Position numbers and translations under genes: made by a program | The notes under the pieces: model-generated | The model's database searches: none | Told to the model about the DNA's origin: nothing | What the model saw: only the letters and a program-made list of their open reading frames with translations | In this document: positions 10,949 through 23,420 of the stretch, piece by piece | Layout of the letters: each line of letters starts with the position of its first letter | Numbering within the stretch: position 1 is the first letter of the stretch | DNA from: Lojkania enalia | Taxonomy: Eukaryota > Ascomycota > Dothideomycetes > Pleosporales | Length of the DNA: 64,000 nt | Direction of reading: 5' to 3' | NCBI GenBank assembly: GCA_010094045.1 | Contig: ML986601.1 | Span: forward strand, 282,801 to 346,800

Positions 10949-12595
10949 TTAAACGTCGTTCTTCGCCGACATTCTTAGCAACTCTTTCACTCGCTGCTTG
11001 ATCGATCGTCTCTCAGTAACGCCGTATAGAGGCTTATGCTCCTCATGGACATCGTGCTCATTCTCGTAGTCGACGTGTACGTAGGCTCTCTCGACATCGG
11101 CAAGGCCTTATTGATGTTAGCCATTGTTGGGAATGATGAATATGCCTAACTTATAGACCCGTATACTTGGAAACGACTAACCTTCTAGCTTGCGCTGTAG
11201 TGACTGGCTTACATCATGCGTAATCTTCAGCGGGGCTTCCTCGTCCATTACAATATCAACTTCCACATAATAATTTTGCCCAGCATGGTAGGCTCGGCAC
11301 TGCAACATGTCAGCGGCTTAGCATGGTTTGAAATACTAAAACACGTACGGTATCAACTTTCCGAATCCGGGAGTCATGTGTGACCACAAGGTAGATGAGC
11401 TTGGAAATATACTCGCGGGGCGCGGACTTTCCAACCAACAGCCAAATATGCTCGTACGCGTTGGCGGCCCAAGAGACTAGGATCAAAAGTCCGATGAGGA
11501 TGGCGCCGATCGGATCGACATACCATACAATTCGGGTTCCGATAATCGACATGACGAGACCGAAAATGTTTACCGCAATGTCGTTTCGGTGGTCAACGAA
11601 AAAGACATGAACCGCGGGGTACCTGCGATAAAAGAAACAGAAGATGCACAGAGATCCTTTGCAAAAGACTAGGCAATGTAAGTGCGGCTGCTCAAACTTG
11701 AGGCACCGAGAGCTTACTGGCAATGCCAACGAAAATCAACGGAATGATGTGGAGTTCCTCCGCGTCTTGTGGGCCACCGCCAAGTGTTCGAGCAGACTCG
11801 ATCTAGGCTGGACTTAGCGATGGGTCATATGTGCGGGTGGAAACAGGCTCTTACAATTAATTGGATGGCAACTGTCGTCATCAAACAACAAAACATGATG
11901 ATGCCAATAGTTTCGATACGCGTTCGCCCCACGGGATACTTGTAAATGCTTGGTCTAGATGCCATTCGCGACGTTATCAACATGACGATAGATGATACCA
12001 GATCCATGAAGGCGTCTGCAGCCGTTGCAAAGAGCGAGAGTGAGCCAGTAGAGATAGCCGCGTACAGCTGAATGATGAATAGACAGAAGTTTACTATGAA
12101 GGAGGCATTCACGGCGAACTTAACTTTGGGACCATTCTCCAGAGTGTCGATGGCAGCTAGCCTTTCTTCGTCCCCACTTTGCAGGAACTGATCAATCAAG
12201 GCATTCTGGCGCGTGTAGAACTTCTTCATATGTCGTTTATTAGCTTTGGGATGGTCAAGCTTCATTTGCTTCTGCGAGACATTCTCTCGGCGGTGCCTGC
12301 CAAGGTCCAATGGGTCATCCATCGATGTGGTAGTGACCTCGACAACTTGATCCTTGGCATCAGTGGCCGCATGAGCGGCACTGACCTTAGGTGACAGCGG
12401 TTGAACGGCATCTATTTGCTCATGGGCTGTCATAGTGGAGTTGGACGCGCTCTTGGGCGACGCAAGGCTGGGTTTGACTGGTTCAGCTGTTTGGTAGGGA
12501 GTCTGGCTAGCTATGCGTGGTGAGGCTAAAAATATGTTAGAGCACACAGGCCCAGAATCGGGGACCTGAGACGTACACTGAGGTTCGGGAGACAT
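10949..12595 (-). CDS. Manganese-type cation diffusion facilitator (CDF/MTP) transporter
   Basis: CDF proteins export divalent metal from the cytosol into organelles or out of the cell in exchange for protons. The model has six exons: 12577-12595, 11855-12525, 11718-11802, 11349-11668, 11182-11299 and 10949-11106 (456 aa). The first 51-nt intron is in frame, so a retained-intron form is possible. A ~140-residue hydrophilic N-terminus is followed by membrane segments. TM2 carries DAFMD (residues 177-181) and TM5 carries DHRND (284-288), that is, DxxxD in both. That is the Mn-CDF signature, whereas Zn-CDFs have HxxxD. The cytoplasmic C-terminal domain follows (DTCRAYHAGQNYYVEVDIVM ... THDVSQSLQRKLEG). 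It is divergent from a ZIP importer gene. Confidence 0.9.
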
Positions 12596-13872
12596 GCTGT
12601 CCGGCCTGGAGTGTGCGAGTACTGGAGATCTGAGGTTTGCGTGCCAGGAATGGACCGCTGGCTGTATAGGGCGAAGACGGTATTAAACAGCAGTGAGGGG
12701 CAAAAAAGGCCCGTGGCGCTAAGACAGCACTAGAGTGCTTCCTGTCAAGTCTAGAGTCCATTGTGCGAGGGACACAGAGGGACATGCAGCGTGATGGGGA
12801 TTGGGGAGCGCATTCAAACAGGTCAAGTACTATTCATGATGCTTGAAACATCTTGTCGCCCTCGCTTCTGCACGCGCGGAGCCACAGACGCAAGAACAGC
12901 CGGCGCCAACCCCCGAAGCGGCCTAGGCGCCAAGGGAGGAGCCAAGGGGGAAGCCAAGCAGCCCTCGACGATCGTGCATCAGCATCGACAATCCTCCACT
13001 GCATCACGCCCGCGGTACCAACCTCGGATCGTCCCCAACCATGGCCTCCCTGAGTCCATGCGCAGCCTATGCGTGTCGCAAAGCACCTTATCCGGCCTCA
13101 GCCAAGCCCTCTCGTGCTATGCCAGACCTAGCTGCTACTGCGGACTCGTGACTGCCGCCTTGGCAATTCATGTCACCCCCTTTGCATCGGCTCCCATTGG
13201 CCCGCTGGATTTGTGATTCGCGAGCCTCTCACCAAAACTGCAACAGAACATCATCTTCCCAAGCGGTCTTTTTGGTTGTCCGCCCCACTGCCCCAAGGCC
13301 AGCCTCGAGCCGCATCGGGCTGTTCTCATATGCCTTCCGTGCCACAACCCGACTGGGGATGCTGACAGTTTTGCTCGAATGCCAATGCTGTCGCCACTCG
13401 CCTTGTAGCCTTGGATGAGATGCTTCTTTCCTGGTCTGGCCCCGCCAGATCGGTTGTCTGTCAGGTGCACGGAAACGTTTGAGTCTCCGCGCTCTGTGTC
13501 AAGGCTCGGCCTCACACTGGAAACTGGGGCATGGGCCAGTTATTGAGCCTTCGCTATTGCTGTTCTTTCGTCCTAGGCGTTCTAACAAGGTGCTGATCAG
13601 TCAGACTGAGCTAGCGCCCTACATGTTGCGAGAGCCTTAAAGCGGAGCGCACTGCCCAGCGCCGAGCCCACAGTCCCAGCCCGGATACATACACTGTGTA
13701 CGTTCTCTTCGTTCACTCTCTGGGAGAGCCCTTTTTGTTTCCTTTGTTACTTCTCTTTATTTTCATCGTCGCAGGCGACGGAGCTCACTACCAGTTCGTG
13801 GGCTGGCCTGTCTGGAGTAGAAGCTTTTGGTCATTCATTAGTTCGATATTATTCTAATTTGAGTCCCTCAAC
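12596..13872. other. 1.28-kb divergent intergenic region between CDF and ZIP genes
   Basis: This must contain the promoters of two metal transporters. A 151-codon plus frame (12761-13216) starts on this interval but has no recognisable domain. One CAAGGT hexamer (reported for ZafA-type zinc regulators) lies at 13586-13591, and a single hexamer is expected by chance at nearly this frequency. Confidence 0.5.
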
Positions 13873-15284
13873 ATGGCGGACGAAAAACCAGTGTGTGGCA
13901 GTGACGCGGACAATGCCAATTATGACTTTCCTTTGCACGTTGCGGCGGTGTGTGAGTAGAGTTCGGCCGCCTAAGTTAAATATGTACTGACGAAGGTAGT
14001 CATTGTATTCTTTGCTAGTATTGGAGGATGTGGCTTTCCGGTTGTTGCCAAGAAGGTCAAGTGGATGAAGATCCCGCCCAAGGTTTTCTTTTTTTGTAAG
14101 CACTTTGGTACAGGTGTACTAATTGCGACCGCTTTTGTCCATGTACGTGTTCCGTCTTCTATGGAATTTGCTGGCGACTAAATATCTAAGCTCCTTCCCA
14201 CGGCTTTCGCATCCCTCAATGATCCCTGCCTGCCGGATTTGTTTACTGATAAGTACCCCGCCATGCCTGGTGTTATCATGATGGGAGCTCTCTTTGTCCT
14301 CTTCGTGATCGAGATGTGGCTTAATGCAAAGACGGGTGGACATAGCCATGGAAGCGCGACCGGGGAGGAGTTTAGCGGCAATCGGCCAGCCCAAGTTCCA
14401 GGCATAGAGGATGCGTTCAACAACCCCCTCAGGCGCGTAGACAGCTACGACTCGCAGGTCACCATGGTGCGTGACGAAAAGAAAGGATGGATTGAGAACA
14501 CGTATGTATCCCGTCCACGAATATGTAAAACCTGTGTATTGACAACAACAGATATCCGGCCAATGACTTTCCTTTCAAAGAAGGTGATGGCCTCGAGCCC
14601 AAGTCCGAAATGCCTCCATGGTTTATCGTCTTCTACGAGCAATACATCCGCCAGCGTGATGAGATGCTCAATATGATCAACCGCGTTATGCCAGCCGTCC
14701 CTGGATATAGCCAGCAAACTTCGCAACAGAGTGTCAACCAGCAAAAATCATATTTTGAGGATGACGTTGAAAACGGTGCAGTGGATCCCCTAGCTCTCAA
14801 GAAGCAGTCTATGCAAATTACTCTTATCGAGGGTGGTATTCTCTTCCATTCCGTTTTCGTCGGCATGACCATCTCCATTACTGCAGAGGGCTTCATCATT
14901 CTTCTTGTCGCCATTGTCTTCCACCAGATGTTTGAAGGTCTCGGTCTTGGCTCTCGTATTGCAGCAGTCCCCTATCCCAAGGGTAGCTGGAAACCCTGGG
15001 CGCTTGTCTGTGCTTTTGGCACCACGGCTCCCATCGGCCAGGCTATTGGACTCGCCACTCGTGGATCATATGACCCTAACAGCGCTTTTGGCTTAATCAT
15101 GGTAGGCGTATTCAATGCCATTTCCTCTGGTCTCCTCATCTACGCCGCTCTTGTTGACTTGCTTGCCGAGGATTTCCTTTCCGAGGAGGCCAACCACACC
15201 ATGACGAGCAGAGATAAGACAAAGGCATTCATTTACCTCCTGATGGGTGCTGCTGGTATGTCAATTGTTGGCGCTTTCGCCTAA
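13873..15284 (+). CDS. ZIP-family zinc/iron transporter (ZRT-like)
   Basis: Plasma-membrane importer of Zn2+ (or related divalent metals). Four exons, 13873-13951, 14000-14142, 14191-14501 and 14552-15284, give 421 aa; the introns are 48, 48 and 50 nt with clean GT-AG ends. The N-terminus CGSDADNANYDFPLHVAAV leads into the first membrane segment. The segment FFFCKHFGTGVLIATAFVHLL is typical of fungal ZRTs. The central loop has only a short His motif (HSHG), not a long His tract. TM4 has HSVFVGM and TM5 has HQMFEGLGLGSR, the two metal-binding ZIP motifs. The C-terminus ends in a membrane segment. Sequence alone does not separate high-affinity from low-affinity types. Confidence 0.93.
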
Positions 15285-18200
15285 AGTGTCAGTAATGCAC
15301 CTGTCCAGTACTTTTCTGTGCGCTCAGTTCCAACCCTGTCAACGTTGAACTACGAAACCGGCGCCTCCGTCAAATCCAGAACTACCACGTCCCGCCGGCC
15401 ATCTCTTTGGACGTCCGCTTTTCTGGGACCCTGTTTTATATCGCATCTCATTTGTAACGTCGGAGGATTGGTCATACATTTTAACCTCCATGGTGCGTGG
15501 GTAAGACTCTTCTTACGCAGTCACGTTATGAAGACTTTGTACACTACGAGGTTGCGATGGTTATTGTAAATTGAATGCATATAGAATACGTAAAATGGGG
15601 CAACCATTCACTCATTAAACGTGGCTAGTATTTCATAATGCTATGTAATCAGTTGCCTATTAACTAACTCCGATACTACTACAATTTATCATTATTCTAT
15701 TCTTAATTTGAGACCTTCCATGTCGCGAAATTGCCGCATTTGAAAGGCTACAAGCCTTGTGCCTATATTGCTCCAGAGCATCTCATTCAGGCATTGTCTA
15801 TTACTGAGGTGAGCACTCTCAAGGCTTGATGCTAGGTATGTGAAGGTTCCCCAAGTTCAGGGAGGACTAGGAACACTATCAACGAGAGTTATCAGAGGCT
15901 CTTCTTGTCACGCGTTAATGACCTTCTAGCAAGAATTTTCTCCTCTCATATTTTTTGAGACATAAGTCCAGCAGAGGTTCGCCTTTGGCAGTATAAGATT
16001 AAGAATCAGAGGTTCCCTAGAGGGACTTGCAACGAAAAATTCAGCAGAGCTCCGCCTCATTTAGAAGGTCTACAGGATCGTGATGGTCTTTCAGAATACT
16101 TTCGATTCTCCCGCTAGCCGGTCCCTCTTTTATATTGAAAGGGTTAAGGCGAACACAAGGCATTAGCCGGGAACGGCCAGTTCCCGCATTCAGCATGAAG
16201 TCCAACCGGGACAGCAGTTGTCAGGCGGAATAGAGAAAGTCCGCAGATATTTGGAAGAGTGATAACGCTGACAAGGCTTGAAGACTTAGCCAATGCGGCT
16301 TGGCTGGCACAAGGCGTGAGAGGCGAAGCTTGTGCAAGGCGTGTGGCAGATACTCAACAGCAGGATGCTGTTTCGGGAAAGGGCATTTGTCAAGCTTCGA
16401 GATTGGCATTTTCTTGTTTGTCTGAGGCTCTTCCCCTGCCACGCTTCGACTCATTGAGCCCTGGGCGCCCGAAACCTTATCTACACCTGCCCCAAACATG
16501 CCCCAATGTCGAATTTCTCCGACCAGGCAATTGGCAGTCCAATGATCTTGGACACATTACTCCGGGACGCCAGCCCCTTCTAGACCACGCCTCATGTTTT
16601 CGCTGACTTCCGACGACAATCAGTTGAGTGAAACGGTTTCAGGATCAATGCGGGACGCTCCACGTCTGATGTCCACGCCGGTCGATCTCTAGCCCCATCC
16701 AGCATTTCCGCCAAGCGCCTCGCTGATTCGTGCAGGAATCCTTGGCCTTCCATTTAGGCGGCACCCACAAGGGGAGACTCTTCCGGTGTTGAATTACTTC
16801 AGCGTCCCCGCCGATTGAGGCTTTCTTCCCCTTTTTACTTTCGCTACGCCGTTTTCGAGCGGAAACCCACTCGGGGCGCCTATCGCGGGCACCTATTGTA
16901 CATGTGTTAGAACAGGAATATTGTGGGACTCTCGATCCTCTATCTTGTTCTTACACCGCCGTTTTAATTTTTCTCGCTGTCCGAATGCTCCTCCGAGCGT
17001 CAGATGGGATTGTCGACAACGGCAAATCTTGCTCTGCTGGCGGACTGTCCGCGCTTACCTCCGCACCTGCATGTTGATCGCCCTTGGCTTGCACTCGGAT
17101 GTAAATGTTTCCGAATAAACTACCAGTCTCGTGCAGAGGCGAGGCCGTAGCCTATTGAGGAAATTTAAAAGTCAGAATTGATTCCTCGGTGCTCGGGGAA
17201 GGCGAGTGTGTTCGTTGCGATCCACGACTAGCGTAGAAAGATTATAATATGGCCTCCCTTTTGGAATAGTAGAGTGTGTCTTGGATGAGCACTCCCTTTT
17301 GCAGCCAATGTTCAATTGACAGCCTCTTCCTCCACTGCATGTTCGCGTGCTCATTCCCATGACCTTAACACTGCAATACTATTATACTAGTTTCGGCATA
17401 GCTTAATATTACACTTGGTACTCTTTTTAATAATATCTGCCCATCCTTATACAGCAAGAAAAGGATTATACTCTATATATTTGTCTCAACGCGTTCAATA
17501 ATTGCAGGGCGGACATTTTAACGCTGAGATAGTTCGCTTTGTTCTAGACATCGACCAAATATCCATAATTCAAACTCCTCATATACTTTCGTTCGATTTA
17601 ATTATCAAAGCATCTCCCTATCTCTCTAAACACATTGGGGGAACACTAAACGACCATTCGAAACCGTGATTGCGTGATCCTTTCCTATTTCTTAGTAGCA
17701 TTTATTACCATCTCAGGCAGAAATAGTATCCATCCACTTCTTGAGATGAGGCTTAGACTTCACTTAAAATATTAAAGGAGCATCTTCTATCGGTGCGAGT
17801 TGCACAAGTAGAAGAACAATTCCGCTTCTGGGAATATAAAAACTCGCATTTAAAAACTACAGGTCCATATTTCAGATTCGTACTTGGCAGCGCTTATTAC
17901 TAGCGGAAGCATAAACAGTACACGTCCACTCCTTGCACTACTAGCCCACGCTCTCCGAGTAGAAATACACTAGCTGAAATAACTTTAAATACGGAGATGA
18001 ACGATACTAGAACTTAATAAAGTCCCTCAGAATAATCTAACCTTCGATATACAAGTATATGGAGGCCGATCTATCATGTCTGCATGCCCTCGAGTTAATG
18101 TTGACACATTTCTACCCCAAGAGCATTGGGCGCAGTAGTCAAGCTTAGACTACTTTGAATATTCAACAGACGCTCCTAAATGACAGAATTCACACAGGCA

Positions 18201-19458
18201 ATGGGATGATATATACTTGTAGCGCCATGGAAATTATCTCTATAGTCTACTACCGAAGTGAACTATTTTTTATTTTTATTTTTTTTTACTGCTTCACGCT
18301 TCAATTTGCAATCGTATATTCACAATCGCATAGAATGTATACAGCATTAATGGAAAAGAGTTGTACTTAAACTTAATTCAGCGCTTTCCCCCAACGGAAA
18401 TGCTATCCCTTCGCTTCTGTCCCGGTCCGCCGCTGTGCAGACGGATTCCGTGTAGACTGAGAATGTGCAGTTTGCGAGCGTACGGCCTACGAGTGTGCAG
18501 TCCGCGATTATGCAGTTTGCAGATGTGCAATCAGCTCATGAAGCCTGTGTGTGAACAGATTTTTAGCAGTGGCAGTTTTCTCCATAATAGCAAGGAAGTA
18601 ACCGTCAAAAGAAATTCACCAGCTCTCCCTCCGGAGGCTTGAGGTACGGAGGGCGACGGGTGAGAATGAGAACGGCCGTCTTAAGCGTGCATTCTAGGCC
18701 TTGCAGCGTTGATCGTTCACTGTAACGATCCTGTTGCAGCAGTACCCGGTGAGGAGCGGCAGAAATCCACTAGTTGTGGCTCAATTGGACAATCGATTCC
18801 TGTAGAGACGAGGTCCTTCATACTTGCTGAAGTCTTCATCCAGCGAGATTATAGTTTGCCTATGTTGTTCAGCACGCAAGTGTATAATCTGTAAACCTCG
18901 AAACTATGGCAGCCAGGCAGCTATCTAGTCAGGCGGTTCATTAGTATTAGAAAGGCAAATCCACTTTCCTAGTATTGTAGAGCATCCCGCAATCTACTGC
19001 TCTGTAGGGAATCTGTCTATTAAGTTAGCCTCCATATGTTTCTGTCCTCTGCGGAGCCACCACCTAGAGACTCACGTAACTTGACCTTCTTTCACCTCAG
19101 GTGGCCACCTGGGCACGCAACGTTCGGATATATTCCATCACTGTAGATTAATAATCCAGTATGCGGTGATTCTTTTGAATAAAAATACTTCGATTCTCTA
19201 GTATTCCTGTTTAATGCTAGAAGCTCATTAATATTTCAACGTATTAAATAATCCATAATATACGTAAACTCCACCTAAATAAAATTATTTATCCACCGTA
19301 GCTATAACATTCTGAACCATGCAATACTAGAAAAAGAAAACAAAATGTGCCCAAAATCGTAGTCTAATGAGGCGGTAGTATACCCCACAAGAGCCCCTGG
19401 TCAGCTAGACAGGAAGCAAATGATAGCTGGCTCAGGAAAATATCTCCTTCAGACACAA
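15285..19458. other. 4.2-kb gene-poor interval
   Basis: No frame with a recognisable domain or plausible exon chain was found on either strand. The stretch 17380-18160 and the DNA around 19150-19330 are AT-rich and could be old repeat remnants. A 15-bp-period repeat lies at 18430-18534. The half between 15700 and 16900 is of ordinary composition and may be 5' or 3' flanking or noncoding DNA. Confidence 0.5.
18430..18534. repeat. Seven degenerate 15-bp tandem units
   Basis: Seven consecutive 15-nt units share the core NN-TGC-AGT-YYG (for example AGAATGTGCAGTTTG, CGAGTGTGCAGTCCG, CGATTATGCAGTTTG). The exact length is 7 x 15 = 105 nt. In the open plus frame from 18361 they read as five-residue units such as LRMCS, LRVCS and PRLCS. 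Whether they are translated is unknown. Confidence 0.6.
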
Positions 19459-21414
19459 TTACTTCGAGAACTCTTCGTATCCTTCCTCGTCATATCGCAC
19501 ATACTTCGTCTTCACAAATTAGTAGATATTTGCTCAAGTATATTTTATAACATACCTTATCCATGCCATGCGTACTTTTGAGGTTGCAACTATCCGGATA
19601 AGGACATCTACCAGCATCGCGTTCAAAACTACATTGATGCCCCAAGTCTGTATAATTGTCAGCACAAAAGCAATGCGAGGGCCCAGTGGAACGTACAGCA
19701 GTCAAAATCTTCACAATTTCGGTGCTTGCACGCCAGGGAGCGAGTCTTGTAACGGAGCGCGGTGAGCTCCGCAGGTGTAAGCTTTGGTTCGTGTTGGAAC
19801 CTACAGAAATTGCCATTCGGACATTGGGCTTTATGCAGGTGCCAGTTATTGCATAGATTGCGGCCAGCCTGTGTTTGTGAGTATGCATGTCGCACGCACT
19901 TGGCAACTGAAACGTACCTTTTCCATACGCCTTTCGATTGATTCTGTTGCATTACGGTCTCGAGGCGGAAGCGGTTCATCAAGCCGCTGGCCTTCCTTAT
20001 TGTAGTACGCATATCTTTTTTTGGAGTTGTTTTTGAGGCTTGCAATGGATATAATTTCGTTATTGGCACCATTCTTGCCCACTGTTGCCCATGACCCCCC
20101 CGATTCCCCAGATCCGGAAGAAGCGTCGTTATAACGCTCCGCTATGGAGGACGTGGTAGTGCTTGGCGACGCTGTTGGCGGCGGCGACGTGATTGCGGGA
20201 GCCGGAGTGCTAGCAGGGGAGGTTTTGGATAAAGCCCTCACCGAGGTGGGCATAGGAGCTGGTGCTGGAGCCGCAGCTTGCACCGAAATTGGAGTTTTCA
20301 TCCGAGCTAGAGCCTGCACTGGATTTGAAGCCTGTATTGGCGCAGGATCTTGCACCGGAGCATAACTTGGCGCCTGGGTAGAAGCATAAGAGATATCGGG
20401 TAAGGGCTCCCATCTGAACACAGTATCAAATTGCGTCTTCTTGAAATTGGGCAACTTCGCGAAGCCTTGCTGTGCCGGAGTTGTTTCAAGTAGGGTGATG
20501 CGCGAAGCCTTAGCTTCATTATGCTTATATTGATCTAAATTCAGGAGATAGCCGGCGTCATGGCAACCACCAAAGACGATGTGCTTGCATGTTGGGTTGT
20601 CGCTAAACGTACGGAGCATTTCTAATTGGGTGATAAGCATGGTCAATCGTTTTTACTATACGCTGAATATACCTTTAATTCTATAATCGGCTCGCTCTTT
20701 CCCATGACCTACATCGATAATACTAAACAGTGGCTGGTTGACGCTGAAGCTTTGGGCAAATGCGCGCATTTCTTGAGGATGTCTCAAGAACCCAACTTGA
20801 GCCAATTTATGAGCAAGCTTATCAAGACTGAGGTAGATATGGCACATAATGGGCCAAGTGCCGGAGTTACTGTAAAACTGATTAATGTGCTCACGGATGG
20901 CGAGCTGAAGCCTAGAAGCGGCCTCAGACCCACCATTGGCGCCTGCCAAAAGGTACTGGTGTTGAAACTATTTCATCATCAGAGAGCAATACATGGTTTA
21001 AGGATTCAAGACGTACAATAACTCCATCTCCATCAATAAGTGCTAGAACAAAAGAATTTGCATCCTACAAGCCATTGGTCAGTGGTTGAGGGTCTAGGCG
21101 GAGAATAACTCACTAAATCGCGCTGGATTTCTGCTAGTTGTCTTTGCGTGCGGATGACTTCATTTTGATAATTGCGACGTATATCTCGCTCGCTCGCATA
21201 GTCATTCTTAAGATTCGTATGTTCTTGCATTAACATCGCATATCTTTGGAGAACATCCTGCGCACGGTCAGCAAGGGGTATTTCCGAAGACGCTCAAACG
21301 TACGGCAAGCAGCTTCTGGCGAGCCTCGTCGGAACGCTGAAAGCTCTCCATTTGGGCTGCATAATCTGGAATAGTCATCACATCCATGTCGGCCGAGTTG
21401 CTGAGGCCGACCAT
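19459..21414 (-). CDS. Tandem CCCH zinc-finger protein with N-terminal DGDG domain
   Basis: This belongs to a filamentous-fungal family of putative RNA- or DNA-binding CCCH proteins. Eight exons: 21304-21414, 21114-21257, 21017-21064, 20673-20967, 19918-20621, 19697-19868, 19556-19647 and 19459-19509 (538 aa). All seven introns are 46-51 nt and keep frame. Residues 38-85 look coiled-coil. A conserved globular domain begins FVLALIDGDGVIF (about 90-102) and ends with TCKHIVFGGCHDAGYL. A Pro/Ala-rich linker follows. The first finger is C440-x9-C450-x5-C456-x3-H460 and the second is C497-x8-C506-x5-C512-x5-H518, with a short acidic tail. The DGDG domain resembles a Rossmann-like fold of unknown activity. 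Each piece alone looks like a separate small ORF. Confidence 0.88.
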
Positions 21415-22452
21415 AACGGTGACGGTCCTTTTTATTGAATGAGTTTGTCGTGGATGAAGACACTAAAAGCCAACAACAAGTAAGGCAACAGCTGAAGTTG
21501 GTTCTGCTTAACTAATTTTCCTGGCCGAGCGTGATTGGACAGAGAGAGACATAGACCTAGCCCAATCAGACTTAAGCTAGCGCTTGAAAAGGGGTATTTA
21601 TAATTCAATGGAAAATAGAAATAAATTTTTCAAATAGATATAACTTACGCTAATAGAATATAAAAAAGCAGCTAGTATTTACTTAAGACTGGAACTAAAA
21701 AGAGTTAAAAACATAGGTTTTAGTTGATTAAACTATCTCGAAAAAAATAAAAATAAAAATAAAATTTGGTAGTTCGAACTTATTTTCGGCACAAGACTAA
21801 TGCTAATAGAATCTAAAATAGTCCTTATATATATATAGAACATATAATAGATTATAGTGATTCGTCTAGAGAGCAAGCCCTCGAATCGGAGAGGGGGCGG
21901 TTCGCTACCTCAAACCCATCCTCGCCGCACAAAGGACAGGTAGGGCGGCGTATCGCTTAGATCCATGCCCTCGAGTTTCTATTCGACGCACCTGGCGCTT
22001 CGAGCTTCAACTCAGCTTGCAGAAAGGACGCAGCAGTCAGCCGTCTTGAATCTATCCGTCCTACCTCTCTAATGTTCGCTCCGCGCTGACCGTATTTTCT
22101 ACCGTCCATGGATACTTGCGGGCCGTCAGGTTATCGGACCCCTGCTCCCCTCATTCCGGTACAGGGAACTGGGGCACTCCAACCCCGCCATGACGCCAGG
22201 AACAGTTCATACCCTATCCGAGGAACGATCGGGGTTTAAAAGCAGGGCTGACAGTCTCTGCTAACCTCAATTGACCCGTCCCTCCGCGACAATTAGATGC
22301 TTGAACGCCGAACAATTGGCGACCTGCTCCTCCGCTACACTGCATACGCGCCCTGCAAATCGGTACAAACACACCTAGTAAGTGAGATGGCATCTACTAT
22401 CCTCCCCACCTAACGCCTTATCCAGCGCCCACTCTCCGCCCATCCTCGCACA
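21415..22452. other. Intergenic, partly AT-rich, divergent promoters
   Basis: This lies between the divergent CCCH and GST genes. The part from 21580 to 21870 is AT-rich with a repeated word (GCTAATAGAAT at about 21649 and 21801) and may be a small repeat relic. The part from 21900 to 22450 is of normal composition and C-rich towards the GST start. Confidence 0.5.
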
Positions 22453-23247
22453 ATGTCCTCGAACAAGAAAGCCCGCACCCAGCCGCCATACGAGCTCATC
22501 TACTGGCCCGGCATCCCCGGCCGCGGCGAGTTCATCCGCCTCGCCTTCGAAGCAACCGGCACCTCCTACACTGACACCGCCAACGAATCCAAAGACGGCA
22601 TCAAGGCTGTCCTAGCCGTAAAGTCCGAGGACCTCACCGTCGACGATGATGGTAATCCTCCCGCGTTTGCTCCCCCCGCCTTGCGCGTCCCCGGAGAGGG
22701 CAAGAACGGAAAGTCGCTCGTCCTGTACCAGACGCCAAATATACTCTTGTATCTAGGCGATAGGCTTGGGTTGACCGGCGAGGATGAGATCGAGAAGCAT
22801 TGGACTTTGAGTCATGCGCTCACAGCGTTGGACCTGAATAATGAGACGCACGATACGCATCATCCTATAGGGCCGAGCAAGTATTATGAGGAGCAGAAAG
22901 AGGAGGCGCTCAAAAAGGCGACGGACTTCCGGGAGAATAGAATACCCAAGTTCCTTGGATTCTTTGAAAGGGGTTTGAAGGGCAATCAAGAGAAGGGGGA
23001 GGGCAAACATCTTGTGGGTACGAAGCTGACCTTTGCGGATACGACAGTCTGGCAGGTATTAAATGGACTAAAGTTTGCGTTCCCGAAAGAGATAGAGGCA
23101 AGAGAGGAAGATTATCCGTTACTCTTTGGGACGTTCTATCCAAGTGTACAGGAACACAGGGGGATTAAAGAATATCTGTCAAGTAAGAGGCGGCAGCCGT
23201 ACAGCATGGGCATCTTCCGCCACTATCCTGAGCTAGACAGACAATGA
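22453..23247 (+). CDS. Glutathione S-transferase-like protein (sigma-like)
   Basis: Predicted to conjugate glutathione to electrophiles or act in stress detoxification in the cytosol. Single exon, 264 aa, ATG 22453. The N-terminal thioredoxin-like domain begins YELIYWPGIPGRGEFIRLAF, the usual beta-alpha start of sigma-type GSTs with an early Tyr. It reaches the glutathione-binding region near LVLYQTPNILLYLGDRLGL (Q-T/S-x-I-L-Y-L). The C-terminal all-helical domain carries KLTFADTTVWQVLNGL, which matches the conserved L-x-x-A-D helix-capping motif. A ~35-residue charged insertion (KSEDLTVDDDGNPPAF) lies between beta strands and makes it longer than the ~205-aa standard. It is convergent with eS7. 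Confidence 0.85.
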   Translation: MSSNKKARTQPPYELIYWPGIPGRGEFIRLAFEATGTSYTDTANESKDGIKAVLAVKSEDLTVDDDGNPPAFAPPALRVPGEGKNGKSLVLYQTPNILLYLGDRLGLTGEDEIEKHWTLSHALTALDLNNETHDTHHPIGPSKYYEEQKEEALKKATDFRENRIPKFLGFFERGLKGNQEKGEGKHLVGTKLTFADTTVWQVLNGLKFAFPKEIEAREEDYPLLFGTFYPSVQEHRGIKEYLSSKRRQPYSMGIFRHYPELDRQ

Positions 23248-23420
23248 GTACAAGGTCGATTAAACAGGACAAAGATAGTTTCCAAATTTCATAGATTCAC
23301 ATAAAACACTGTTGGTATCTGAACGCCTATGAGGCTCATATCATTTTTGTTGCCGAGTACATATGATGCATGCCTGAAGCCTTAACCCCACCCCATGGAA
23401 ACGAGTAGGCCGCCAACTGC

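Noticed and set aside
12761..13216. 151-codon plus-strand frame between CDF and ZIP genes
   Set aside because: No domain or homology pattern, and it sits where divergent promoters must be.
13586..13591. CAAGGT as a zinc-factor site
   Set aside because: A single hexamer in 1.28 kb is close to chance expectation and no second copy was seen.
18430..18534. CRISPR-like array
   Set aside because: Units are only 15 bp, directly abutting with no spacers, in a eukaryotic genome.
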